Assembly (NCBI RefSeq): GCF_007896845.1 | Contig: NZ_VOHS01000014.1 | Span: forward strand, 1 to 64,000 | Direction: 5' to 3' | Length of the DNA: 64,000 nucleotides | Origin: Chitinophaga pinensis | GTDB taxonomy: Bacteria; Bacteroidota; Bacteroidia; Chitinophagales; Chitinophagaceae | The notes under the pieces: generated by a model | Database searches by the model: none | What the model was told of the DNA's origin: nothing | Seen by the model: the letters and a program-made list of their open reading frames with translations, nothing else | Shown: positions 38,659-46,724 of the stretch, piece after piece | Layout: each line of letters begins with the position of its first letter | How positions within the stretch are numbered: the first letter of the stretch is position 1 | Made by a program: the position numbers and the translations under genes

Positions 38659-39162
38659 ATGAGAAGTGTTCAAAGTAAAGTGGTAACAGTGTTAGTGCTG
38701 ATCGGAGGATTGTTTATCAGTAATTTACAGGCACAGGACAAGAAGAATGACAAACAGCTGGCGGTAGAAAAAATGGTGAGCGCACGGAATTATGTATTCA
38801 AAGTACAGACGGTGCAGCCGACGAATCCTTCACCAAACAGACAGATAACGTCTGATTATGATGTGAAGATCACCCCTGATAGTGTGATCAGCTATTTACC
38901 ATACTTCGGTCGCGCCTATACGGCGCCGATGGATCCGACGAAAGGCGGGATACAATTTACGTCTACCAGATTTGATTACAAGGAAGCCACCAGAAAAAAA
39001 GGTGGATGGGATATTACGATCAAACCACAGGACACGCAGGATGCGCGGCTGTTATCGTTCACAATATCTGATAATGGATTTGCTTCATTACAGGTAATCA
39101 GCAATAACAGACAGCCTATTTCTTTCACCGGTTATATCACTGAAAGGAAAAGTAAAAGATAA
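38659..39162 (+). CDS. DUF4251 exported protein
   Basis: ATG 38659 is chosen over 38608, because it gives a signal peptide (MRSVQSKVVTVLVLIGGLFI...LQAQ). The mature part of about 140 residues has the DUF4251 pattern: ARNYVFKVQTVQP, YDVKITPDSVISYLPYFGRAY, FTGYITE. This domain is widespread in Bacteroidota; the function is not known to me. It is divergent from the kinase upstream with a short gap. Confidence 0.85.
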   Translation: MRSVQSKVVTVLVLIGGLFISNLQAQDKKNDKQLAVEKMVSARNYVFKVQTVQPTNPSPNRQITSDYDVKITPDSVISYLPYFGRAYTAPMDPTKGGIQFTSTRFDYKEATRKKGGWDITIKPQDTQDARLLSFTISDNGFASLQVISNNRQPISFTGYITERKSKR

Positions 39163-39255
39163 CTAAAGAATACGTTAAAGTTATCTTAACGCTGATAGAT
39201 TCTGGCACATAGGAACAGTTCTTGTTTTATATCTATCGAACCAAAAATTAGAACT

Positions 39256-39522
39256 ATGTCAAAGAATAACAGAGAAGGCGTTAAGCATGAAATCCAGGAA
39301 CTCGCAATGGGTAATTACAGGAGCTATCCTGAAGATTACGGTGTAAATGTGCAGGATGCAACTGCTAATGTACAATCTTTGGCCAGGGGCTATTGGGATA
39401 GTCGTGAGATCAGGGAAGTGCACCGTGACGAGAAGCTGGGAATCAATTTAAATGATTATCAGCAGTGGACGCAGGAAGCATTTGCTGTGTTTATTAAAAA
39501 CAATGAATACTCTTTAAGTTAA
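39256..39522 (+). CDS. Small acidic protein of unknown function
   Basis: An 88-residue soluble protein with no signal or membrane segment. It is charged and rich in Asn, Gln and Glu (LAMGNYRSYPEDYGVNVQDA). I do not recognise a family. It has its own promoter space of about 95 bases upstream and a strong terminator downstream, which supports it being a real gene. Expression as a single stress-type gene is possible. Confidence 0.65.
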   Translation: MSKNNREGVKHEIQELAMGNYRSYPEDYGVNVQDATANVQSLARGYWDSREIREVHRDEKLGINLNDYQQWTQEAFAVFIKNNEYSLS

Positions 39523-39558
39523 CGAATAGCACCTTCGAAAGGATATGCGTTTTGTCAG

Positions 39559-39602
39559 CTGCGGCAGATATTGTTTGAGACAGTATCTGCCGCAGTTTTT
39601 TT
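39559..39602 (+). terminator. Intrinsic terminator
   Basis: CTGCGGCAGATA pairs exactly with TATCTGCCGCAG around a 13-base loop, followed by TTTTTTTGTG. It closes the small gene at 39256-39522. Confidence 0.93.
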
Positions 39603-39647
39603 GTGCTATTTTTTATTATCTTTAGATAAACCCATTTCCCGTTCGTT

Positions 39648-40520
39648 ATGAAGACAGACACTGCCAGTCGTACGGCCCAGTATATGGCGTTATTCCGGGC
39701 GTTGGAGACTAACCGCCCGTCCGGAAAAAGACTGTTTACCGATCCTTATGCTTTTTCTTTTCTGACTGCCCGCTTTAAATTTATCACCCAATTATCTGTA
39801 GTACCATTTATCCGTAATCTGATCTATCGCATCATCCGTAAAAGAATTCCCGGCGCTTTGTCATCTGGTGTGGCACGCACGCGCTACATTGATGAATTAC
39901 TGCAACAGGCAGTCCGGGGCGGCGCTAAACAGGTCGTCATTCTGGGCGCCGGTTATGATACCCGCGCCTTACGTCTGGGCTTTCTGCGTGCCCTACCGGT
40001 GATTGAGATCGATCATCCTGCTACTGCGAAGGCTAAAAGGGAGCGGATCACGAGCAGTCTCGGACACCTGCCGGAACATGTCCGTTATCTGGAAATTGAT
40101 TTTAATGAGCAACGGCTGGAACAACTGGCAGCCACACACCACATTGATCTTTCACTGCCGACTGTTTTTATATGGGAAGGAGTGAGTAATTACCTGTCAC
40201 ACGAAGCCGTAGCATCCACCTTTGCATTTATGGGAACATTTGCTGTCGGCAGTTATGTTATTTTCACTTATGTTGATGAAAAAGTGCTGCGATATCCGGC
40301 TGCATTTTTCGGGGGAGAGAAATTATTACAGGATCTGAGACAGATAGAAGAGAACTGGACCTTTGGTCTGGAACCCTTTCTGGTAAGGCGCTATCTGGAT
40401 GGCTTCGGTATGGAGTTACTGGAAGATTACAGCGCTGTTGAATACCGGAATCATTATCTTCCGGACCGTACAGAAAAAGGATATGAATTTTACAGAGTCG
40501 CATTTGCTGTAAAAAGATAG
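39648..40520 (+). CDS. Class I SAM-dependent methyltransferase (LCM/TIGR00027 type)
   Basis: A 290-residue methyltransferase. It has the family N-terminus (ASRTAQYMALFRALE, RLFTDPYAFSFL), the SAM motif VVILGAGYDTRALRL at about residues 95-110, the acidic partner EIDHPATAKAKRERI, and FIWEGVSNYLS around 178. The group is homologous to leucine carboxyl methyltransferase and includes O-methyltransferases of natural-product pathways. The substrate is unknown. It is not clustered with a biosynthetic gene here. Confidence 0.9.
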   Translation: MKTDTASRTAQYMALFRALETNRPSGKRLFTDPYAFSFLTARFKFITQLSVVPFIRNLIYRIIRKRIPGALSSGVARTRYIDELLQQAVRGGAKQVVILGAGYDTRALRLGFLRALPVIEIDHPATAKAKRERITSSLGHLPEHVRYLEIDFNEQRLEQLAATHHIDLSLPTVFIWEGVSNYLSHEAVASTFAFMGTFAVGSYVIFTYVDEKVLRYPAAFFGGEKLLQDLRQIEENWTFGLEPFLVRRYLDGFGMELLEDYSAVEYRNHYLPDRTEKGYEFYRVAFAVKR

Positions 40521-40577
40521 TGTCACACTAAGAATTTAAATTTCAATTCTATATTTTTATTGCATAACTACTCCCGT

Positions 40578-41009
40578 ATGAAAATTTACGTAACACTGCT
40601 GGCATTCTGTCTGGTGTCAGGCATCTCATCCGCACAATCCAAAGAAGAAAAAGTAGTCGCAGCACAGGTAGAATTGTTGCGGAAAGCCATGGTGGATGCA
40701 GATAAGGCGATATTGGAAAAAGTATCAGATGAAAAATTGTCTTACGGACATTCCAGTGGCAAGATAGAAGACAAAACTACTTTTGTCAGCAATATCGTCA
40801 ATGGTAAATCTGATTTCGTGACCATTGATCTGAGTGAGCAGAAAATAGCGATCACCGGTAATACGGCGATCGTGCGTCATACATTCAGTGCAGACACTAA
40901 TGATGGTGGTGTAGCCGGACATGTAAAGCTGTATATCTTATTGGTATGGGGTAAAGAAGGTGCTCAGTGGAAGCTGCTTGCCAGACAAGCAGTTAAAGTT
41001 CCTGCCTGA
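40578..41009 (+). CDS. Exported NTF2-like (DUF4440-type) protein
   Basis: The ATG at 40578 (MKIYVTLLAFCLVSGISSAQ) gives a clear signal peptide; the frame is open from 40560. The mature 120 residues have the cone-like NTF2 pattern: an N-terminal helix (VVAAQVELLRKAMVDAD), then KLSYGHSSGK, TFVSNIVNG and a final pair of strands (YILLVWGKEGAQWKLLARQAVKV). NTF2-like proteins bind small ligands or act as isomerases; no reaction can be assigned. Confidence 0.85.
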   Translation: MKIYVTLLAFCLVSGISSAQSKEEKVVAAQVELLRKAMVDADKAILEKVSDEKLSYGHSSGKIEDKTTFVSNIVNGKSDFVTIDLSEQKIAITGNTAIVRHTFSADTNDGGVAGHVKLYILLVWGKEGAQWKLLARQAVKVPA

Positions 41010-41167
41010 GGCCGTCCGCTATTTTACACATAGTGGAGATAAGCTTACACCAGGTTCTACATTGTATATCATTCTTCTATAAGAGAAATCGTTGTGGCAT
41101 AGTTTTGTAACTAGTATTGGAAACAACAAGGCGCAACAGCCTTATCTGTTAACCAAAAACTTATTTT

Positions 41168-41623
41168 ATGCAAGCTACAATTGAAACTATCGAGGTACTG
41201 AATGATCTGATCCAGATTAATAATGACCGTATCGAAGGTTATGAAAAAGCACTGAAGGAACTGAAAGCAGAAGATGCTGATCTGAAAGCATTATTCTCTT
41301 CTATGATCAGCGAAAGTCACGAGATTCGTCTTGCATTGGGTACAGAGGTAAACTCACTGGGTGGCGATATGGAGAGCGGAACTACTACAAGTGGTAAGAT
41401 CTATCGTGCGTGGATGGATGTGAAAGCCGTCTTCACCGGTCATGACCGCCATACTGTATTATCCAATTGTGAAGCAGGAGAAGATGCAGCACAGCGTGCT
41501 TACAGAACTGCATTGGAAGACGAAGAGCTGCCAGCTTACCTGCGTGAAATGATCGTAGAACAACAGAGTACATTGAGAAGTTCTCACGACCAGATCAAGG
41601 CTTTACGCGACGCTAATAAATAG
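41168..41623 (+). CDS. DUF2383 four-helix-bundle protein
   Basis: A 151-residue helical protein (PA2169-type, ferritin-like). The helix starts TIETIEVLNDLIQINNDRIEG, with internal E-x-x-H (SESHEIR) and further acidic helices that could bind metal. Such genes are often stress-induced; that is family background. It has a strong terminator downstream. Confidence 0.85.
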   Translation: MQATIETIEVLNDLIQINNDRIEGYEKALKELKAEDADLKALFSSMISESHEIRLALGTEVNSLGGDMESGTTTSGKIYRAWMDVKAVFTGHDRHTVLSNCEAGEDAAQRAYRTALEDEELPAYLREMIVEQQSTLRSSHDQIKALRDANK

Positions 41624-41650
41624 GGCTATAAGCGGGTTGAAAAATTTTAA

Positions 41651-41692
41651 AGGCATATACCTGTCTGCGGACAAGTATATGCCTTTTTTTAT
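41651..41692 (+). terminator. Intrinsic terminator
   Basis: AGGCATATAC pairs with GTATATGCCT around a 14-base loop, followed by TTTTTTTAT. It ends the DUF2383 gene and may also act on the convergent Hpt gene. Confidence 0.9.
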
Positions 41693-41709
41693 GTTGGTAC
41701 CTGTGTGTC

Positions 41710-42075
41710 TCAGGATACTTCTTTGCTCAATTCATGCAGGTCCTGTTCCATCAGAGGTTTGATCTCTTTCAGCGTGTTTGTCAGCTGGCGGATACTGTCG
41801 CTGGTGGCGCAGGTCCATGCGCTGGATTCGCTGACCTTGCCAAGGATCTCACCAGCTCCTTTTATCTCAAGGTTCATCATACTGGGCTTCATTTTGTGCA
41901 GCACTTTTTTCAGTTCGTGGAGATTGTTGCTTTGTTGCAGCAATTCCAGTTCTGACACGTATTCATCCAGAGATGAGACAAACAATCCTATCATTTTATG
42001 AATGAAGGAGGGACTTGTACTGGTAATTTTGTACAGGTATGTATAAGAATAGAGTTGATGTTCCGGTTGCATCAT
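41710..42075 (-). CDS. Hpt phosphotransfer domain protein
   Basis: A 121-residue four-helix protein made of an Hpt domain alone. The phosphorylatable histidine lies in LKKVLHKMKPS (about residue 58), in the usual H-x-x-K setting. It is 21 bases downstream of the sigma-54 regulator, on the same strand, so the two probably form an operon. Phosphate would come from a hybrid kinase such as 21034-22803 and pass to a receiver; which one is not shown. Confidence 0.85.
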   Translation of the reverse strand: MMQPEHQLYSYTYLYKITSTSPSFIHKMIGLFVSSLDEYVSELELLQQSNNLHELKKVLHKMKPSMMNLEIKGAGEILGKVSESSAWTCATSDSIRQLTNTLKEIKPLMEQDLHELSKEVS

Positions 42076-42096
42076 AAGTTGATAGAATCTTCATCT

Positions 42097-43455
42097 TCAG
42101 GCGCCCTCTATTTCGCCTGTCTGTAACATTTTATAAATAGTGGATTTGCCGATATCCAGTTTTTCCGCTACCAGCAATACGTTGTCATCATATCTTTTAA
42201 GATAGTTACGGATGATCAGTCTTGTGTATTCGCGTAATGTCAGTTCTGTATTCAATACGGTGTCTACGTCGTGATTATTACCTGAGAGGAAGGTAATATC
42301 TTCCGGTTCTATACAGTTATTTTCTGACATCACGGCGGCGAGTTCCACCACTGATTTCAGTTCACGTATGTTACCGGGATAGGCGTAGCTGACGAGCTTA
42401 TCTCTGGCGGCGGGAGAGACTTTGATCTCTGCCACTTTATTTTCTTTGCAGTAGGCGGTCAGGAAGTGCTGTGTGAGCAGCAGGATGTCTTCCTTACGTT
42501 CGCGGAGCGGAGGAAGGGTGACGGGAAGACCTACGATGCGATAGTAAAGGTCTTCACGGAAATTTCCTTTTTTCACTTCTTCCGCGAGATTTTTATGTGT
42601 GGCGACTACCAGTCTGAAGTCCAGTTTTACTTTGGAGGTACCTCCAAGGCGCGTCAGTTCTTTTTCCTGTAGTACGCGTAAGAGTTTGCTTTGAATATTG
42701 AGGTCCATTTCCCCTATTTCGTCGAGGAAGAGGGTGCCACCATTGGCTTCTTCGAAGCGGCCGATCTTTTTATTCTGTGCACCGGTGAAGGCGCCTTTTT
42801 CGTAACCAAACAGTTCACTTTCTACGAGTTCCCTTGGAATGGCTGCCATATTCACGGGAACGAAGGCGTGACCGCTTCTGGCGGAGTTATAGTGCACTGC
42901 GCGGGCTACCAGTTCTTTACCCGTACCGGTTTCGCCGGAAACGGAGACATTGATCAGGGAGCCTGCTGCTTTGTCGATCATTTTGAAGACGGTCTGCAGG
43001 GCAGGGCTATTCCCGATAATGGAACGTGAATAGTCGTATTTCGTTTTAAGTTCTGCTTTCAGTTCGGAGATCTCGTTTTTGAGGGAAGTATTTTCGCGCA
43101 GGCGGATGATTGCTTTCCACAGCAGTTGCTGGGTATTATCATCTTTTACCAGATAGTCTTCTGCCCCCATTTTGAGCAGGTCTACCGCGGTAGTAATCTT
43201 TTCTTGTGCGCTGATAATGATCACGGGCAGATTAGGTTGCGCCTGTTTGATCTTTTTGTACAATTCCTCTCCATTCATATCGGGTAGTCCGAAATCAATG
43301 GTGACGAGATCCGGTTTACGGTGTAGTTGTGCCAGGCATTCCTTGCCTGAGCCAATCAGGGTTACTTCGTAGTCGGGGTTCTGACTAAGGTAATGATGCA
43401 ATAATCCTCCGTACCACTTATCATCCTCTACTATAAAAATCTTGAAATCGAGCAT
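42097..43455 (-). CDS. Sigma-54-dependent response regulator (NtrC type)
   Basis: A 452-residue activator. The receiver (residues 1-120) has VEDDKWY, the phospho-aspartate in TIDFGLP and the lysine in LVKDD. The AAA+ domain (about 145-370) has Walker A GETGTGKE, the sigma-54 contact loop GAFTGA and Walker B TLFLDEIGEM. The C-terminal helix-turn-helix is Fis-like (LVAEKLDIGKSTIYKML). It needs RpoN to activate target promoters. The Hpt gene follows. Its 1.28-kb upstream region holds the hairpin array 43585-44612, which begins 130 bases before the start codon. Confidence 0.94.
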   Translation of the reverse strand: MLDFKIFIVEDDKWYGGLLHHYLSQNPDYEVTLIGSGKECLAQLHRKPDLVTIDFGLPDMNGEELYKKIKQAQPNLPVIIISAQEKITTAVDLLKMGAEDYLVKDDNTQQLLWKAIIRLRENTSLKNEISELKAELKTKYDYSRSIIGNSPALQTVFKMIDKAAGSLINVSVSGETGTGKELVARAVHYNSARSGHAFVPVNMAAIPRELVESELFGYEKGAFTGAQNKKIGRFEEANGGTLFLDEIGEMDLNIQSKLLRVLQEKELTRLGGTSKVKLDFRLVVATHKNLAEEVKKGNFREDLYYRIVGLPVTLPPLRERKEDILLLTQHFLTAYCKENKVAEIKVSPAARDKLVSYAYPGNIRELKSVVELAAVMSENNCIEPEDITFLSGNNHDVDTVLNTELTLREYTRLIIRNYLKRYDDNVLLVAEKLDIGKSTIYKMLQTGEIEGA

Positions 43456-43584
43456 TCATGGAATTTTCCGTTAATTTAGGAAAATTTTCAATCATCAACA
43501 GGTCTCCTTTACCACACTTTTTTAAAAGTATGGCGCAGAAGACCTGGTGGGTTATTATGAAATAGGCAAGCAAAAATTTTAAAA

Positions 43585-44612
43585 GGCCCCTTTGCCCTCA
43601 CAAAATCAAACTGCATCGGGGCCATGATCAAGCACTCTCAAGGCGTTAATGGTACATCCACATTAATTTCTTTTACTATCATCGCCTGGCCCCTCTATTC
43701 CCACTGACAGCAACTGCACAGGGGCCGGGATGAAAGTCTACATACTCAATACTAATATTTTGATGTGTTAAAGATCTGTTTCTTACAGTCTCATCGCCTG
43801 GCCCTGCTATCTATACATTTTCATTTTCACGAGGGCCGGGATGAAGACACTCTTAAGCGGCATTGGTCAACCACATATTCAACACGTAAATTTCATTTTG
43901 GGTATCATCTCCGGGCCCCGTCTGTTCTTCACTGACGGCAACGACACCGGGGCCGGGATGAATGTCCCACATGCTCAACACAATATTTTTCAATAATTAA
44001 AGATCTGTTTCTCAAAGTCTCATCGCCTGGCCCTGCTATCTGTACATTTTCATTTTCACGAGGGCCGGGATGAAGACACTCTTAAGCGGCATTTGTTAAC
44101 CAAATATTTATCACGTTGTCCTTATTCCTGATTTCTGTTATCATCTCCGGGCCCCATCTATTCTCACTGACAGCGACTGCACCGGGGCCGGGATGAACGT
44201 TCACATACTCAACACAATATTTTCAATCACTTTATCACTTTTCTGGCATCATCTCCGGGCCCTGCGTTCTACACGCTTCCTCTTTCACGAGGGCCGGGAT
44301 GACCACTCTAAACTGGCATAGGGGTCACACCACATCCTTAAATAATATCTTTTTCTTTTCTGGTATCATCTCCGGGCCCTTTCTGCGGCACTTTTCATTT
44401 TCACGAGGGCCGGGATGAGCACACACTAAATTGACATAGGGATAATGACTGTCATCTCCTGACCCCGTCTGTTCTCACTGACAGCCTCTGCACCGGGGCC
44501 GGGATGAAAGTCCACATACTCAACACAATATTTTCAATAATTAAAGATCTGTTCCGGATCATTGCCTGGCCCCTCTGCTTCACGTTTTCAATTTGCACCG
44601 GGGCCAGGATGA
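43585..44612. repeat. Array of ten hairpin units in two alternating types
   Basis: Units lie at 43585-43630 (decayed), 43679-43733, 43791-43844, 43905-43961, 44020-44073, 44141-44196, 44249-44302, 44366-44418, 44452-44507 and 44559-44612. Nearly all have a 5' arm TCATC-K-CC-K-GGCCCY (K is G or T) and a 3' arm RGGGCCGGGATGA. They pair over 13 positions, leaving the two K bases unpaired. Type A loops contain CACTGACAGC (units starting 43679, 43905, 44141, 44452); type B loops contain TTTTCATTTTCACG or a variant (43791, 44020, 44249, 44366). The last unit is a hybrid. Linkers differ by type: after A, CACATACTCAACACAATATT; after B, CACTCTTAAGCGGCAT. The array fills the gap between a glycosyltransferase and a sigma-54 regulator, both on the minus strand. 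No gene lies inside. Confidence 0.93.
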
Positions 44613-44629
44613 ATGTTCACATACTCAAT

Positions 44630-44698
44630 ACAAAACCTCTTAAAAAAACCTCAAAAAAAACCTTGAAAAACCTCAAATAAACCCTCAAAATAAACCAT
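44630..44698. repeat. Short A-rich AACCTC repeat
   Basis: About six imperfect copies of an AAAAACCTCA word of 9-14 bases follow the last hairpin unit directly. It is low in complexity. It lies 40 bases past the stop of the glycosyltransferase on the minus strand, where it would read as a T-rich run. Confidence 0.6.
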
Positions 44699-44735
44699 GG
44701 ATTGTTGTCATATTCCCCCTTAGTAATATCGTTAG

Positions 44736-45908
44736 CTAGTTTCTTGCGTTGTTGATGTATTCCTGTAAAGCGGCAGGGTAGAGCAGCACTTCTGCGAGTT
44801 GTTCCTTTTTACGCGGCGTAAAGTAAGTGCCGTCTGCAAAGAGGTCTTCTACCTGTTGCTTAAAGAATTCCGGTTTGAACTGAAAGGCAACCAGTTGTGC
44901 GGCGCAGCTCATATCAGCGTACAGTGGTTTGTTGCTCAGCAGTTGTTCTACGTGTTTGCGCACTTTGTCGATATAGTTGCCACTGATACGGTAACCGTTC
45001 CATCCGTGTGCGACCAGTTCATTAGCGCCTCCGGCAAGTGGTACGATCACCGGACGTCCGTAACTCATTGCCTGCAGGATGTTGAAGTCGAATGTATCCT
45101 GATAATGCTCTGTGTTAGAAAGGTTCAGGACCACAGCTGCCCGCTGGTAGAAAGGGTGCAGGTTCAGCTGTGTGCCATAGACCATCAGATTGTCAGGGAT
45201 AAAATAGTTACTGAAATAAGCGTCTATCTCTTTCTGACTTGCGTCAATAACGAGTTCAAATTTTGTAGCGGGCATCTGATTGGCCAGTTCGAGTAGTTCC
45301 GGCAGACCGCTTTCTTTTTCCAGCGGTGCGATCATCAGTACGGTCTTACGGGAGCCATGATTGGCGTGCAATACGGCCTCCTGTACGAAAGACTGCGGCA
45401 AACAGCTGTGTACGATATGTTTTTCCGCATTCGGGAAACTGAATTTCGACTGTAAGTAACGGGAGCCAAAGACTACCTGTGTGGCCGTACGTCTGGCCAT
45501 GTTCAACAGAAACGGGCGCAGCTTTGGAAAAGCGATGGACGTTTCGTGAACGTGGTAAGTAATTGGCGCCTTCTTCAGCCTGCCGGCCCATGCTGCACCG
45601 AAAGGCAGCAGTGTATTGATGTACACTTTTGCTTCCGGCTCAAGCAGCCCCCAAACTTTCCTGAATATTACCATCTGGGCCAGCAGGAAACTGAAGAAAA
45701 CCTTCCATTTGTTCCCCCGTTCTAAATAATTTATGTAGTGGTATTGTACACCTGGAATACCGGACAGGAACCCAGGCGTATCACCGGTACGATTCGTGAT
45801 AAGATGTACATCCAGACCTTTCTCTGTTAATGTTTCCAGTGACTGACGGAACACCATGGTGTTACCGTGTCTGTCGTTATGAAGGTGTACTGCGATAATC
45901 TTGTTCAT
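44736..45908 (-). CDS. Glycosyltransferase family 4
   Basis: A 390-residue GT-B fold enzyme. The N-terminal domain opens with KIIAVHLHNDRHGNT. The C-terminal donor domain has QAMSYGRPVIVPLAGGANELV (residues about 285-305, the GT4 E-x7-E-like region). It would move a sugar from a nucleotide donor to an envelope glycan or lipid; acceptor unknown. It is a single gene, not inside a capsule cluster. The hairpin array lies just past its stop. Confidence 0.88.
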   Translation of the reverse strand: MNKIIAVHLHNDRHGNTMVFRQSLETLTEKGLDVHLITNRTGDTPGFLSGIPGVQYHYINYLERGNKWKVFFSFLLAQMVIFRKVWGLLEPEAKVYINTLLPFGAAWAGRLKKAPITYHVHETSIAFPKLRPFLLNMARRTATQVVFGSRYLQSKFSFPNAEKHIVHSCLPQSFVQEAVLHANHGSRKTVLMIAPLEKESGLPELLELANQMPATKFELVIDASQKEIDAYFSNYFIPDNLMVYGTQLNLHPFYQRAAVVLNLSNTEHYQDTFDFNILQAMSYGRPVIVPLAGGANELVAHGWNGYRISGNYIDKVRKHVEQLLSNKPLYADMSCAAQLVAFQFKPEFFKQQVEDLFADGTYFTPRKKEQLAEVLLYPAALQEYINNARN

Positions 45909-46020
45909 AAAGGATGCATTGAAATATGTGATCTAGGTATAGGGATAAACAGAACGCTTCTTTAACAGTTGTCGGTGTAAGCAGGCTAATTGTTGTGGTG
46001 CCCGCAGGCGTCGGTGTAGG

Positions 46021-46509
46021 TTATGAAGATCTCAATACTTCATATAAATAACTGAATAGTGAACAGGAGGCAAGGACCAGTCCGAAGAAGAGGAAGAACC
46101 TGTTGTTGATCTTTTTCTTTTTCAGATAATCCGAAACGATAAACAGTTTGCTCAGCGTTCCGGTGATGTGTTCCAGTACACTATCATCTTTAATAATGTA
46201 ATCAAACGCGCCATTCTTTAATGATTCGGTAGCGATCTCCGGCTGCTGACGTGAGCTGGCGAAGATGACAAATATGTTGTTGTTAAAGCGTTTGATCTCT
46301 TTCAAAACTTCCAGTCCGGTCATATCACCCAGATCGTGATCTAAAAGAACAACATCCGGTTGATCATCCAGTGCGGCTAAGAAGTCAGCACCAGATAAGA
46401 AGCAGCGTACGTGTTCGTAACCTTGCGCTCTCAGGTGTTTATCGTAAGTGGCGAGGCAGAACGGATCGTCATCTACTAAGTATATCTTGCTTTCGAACTT
46501 GTTAGCCAT
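46021..46509 (-). CDS. Receiver-domain protein with a C-terminal membrane helix
   Basis: A 162-residue protein. Residues 5-125 form a receiver domain with LVDDD (about 11-15), the phospho-aspartate in LLDHDLG (about 57) and the lysine in IIKDD (about 106). Residues 132-137 are basic (LKKKKI) and 140-156 are a hydrophobic helix (FFLFFGLVLASCSLFSY), so it is a tail-anchored response regulator with no output domain. It is a single gene. It may hold phosphate at the membrane or compete for a kinase. Confidence 0.85.
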   Translation of the reverse strand: MANKFESKIYLVDDDPFCLATYDKHLRAQGYEHVRCFLSGADFLAALDDQPDVVLLDHDLGDMTGLEVLKEIKRFNNNIFVIFASSRQQPEIATESLKNGAFDYIIKDDSVLEHITGTLSKLFIVSDYLKKKKINNRFFLFFGLVLASCSLFSYLYEVLRSS

Positions 46510-46667
46510 TTGCTGTCGTTTGGTATAATAGAAACCATTTAAATGCCAGTTTCCGGGAACGTTGCCAATCAGCCATGGTGGCGGGTTTTAGGTTTTGGCA
46601 TACCCACCGGAACGTCTACTTTCAGGAAAAAATTCCAAAAAATGGAAAAATGGATGGAAAAGGGCAT

Positions 46668-46700
46668 AAAAAAACGCCCCGGGGGATGCCGGGACGTTCG
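46668..46700 (-). terminator. Terminator of the RNA helicase gene
   Basis: On the minus strand ACGTCCCGGC and the matching CCGGGGCGT arm form a GC-rich stem, followed by TTTTTTTATG. It lies about 25-55 bases past the helicase stop. Confidence 0.7.
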
Positions 46701-46724
46701 GAAGAGGTCGTAAGGACCTTTATT

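Noticed and set aside
43585..44612. CRISPR array
   Set aside because: Units are long hairpins with variable loops, linkers are themselves repeated by type rather than unique, and no cas gene is in the window.
43585..44612. Integron attC array
   Set aside because: Bulged hairpins are similar in form, but GTTRRRY/RYYYAAC cores are absent, spacing leaves no room for cassettes, and no integrase is seen.
43585..44612. Type III toxin-antitoxin RNA repeats
   Set aside because: Those repeats are shorter (about 35 bases) and sit just before a small toxin gene. Here the neighbours are a sigma-54 regulator and a glycosyltransferase.
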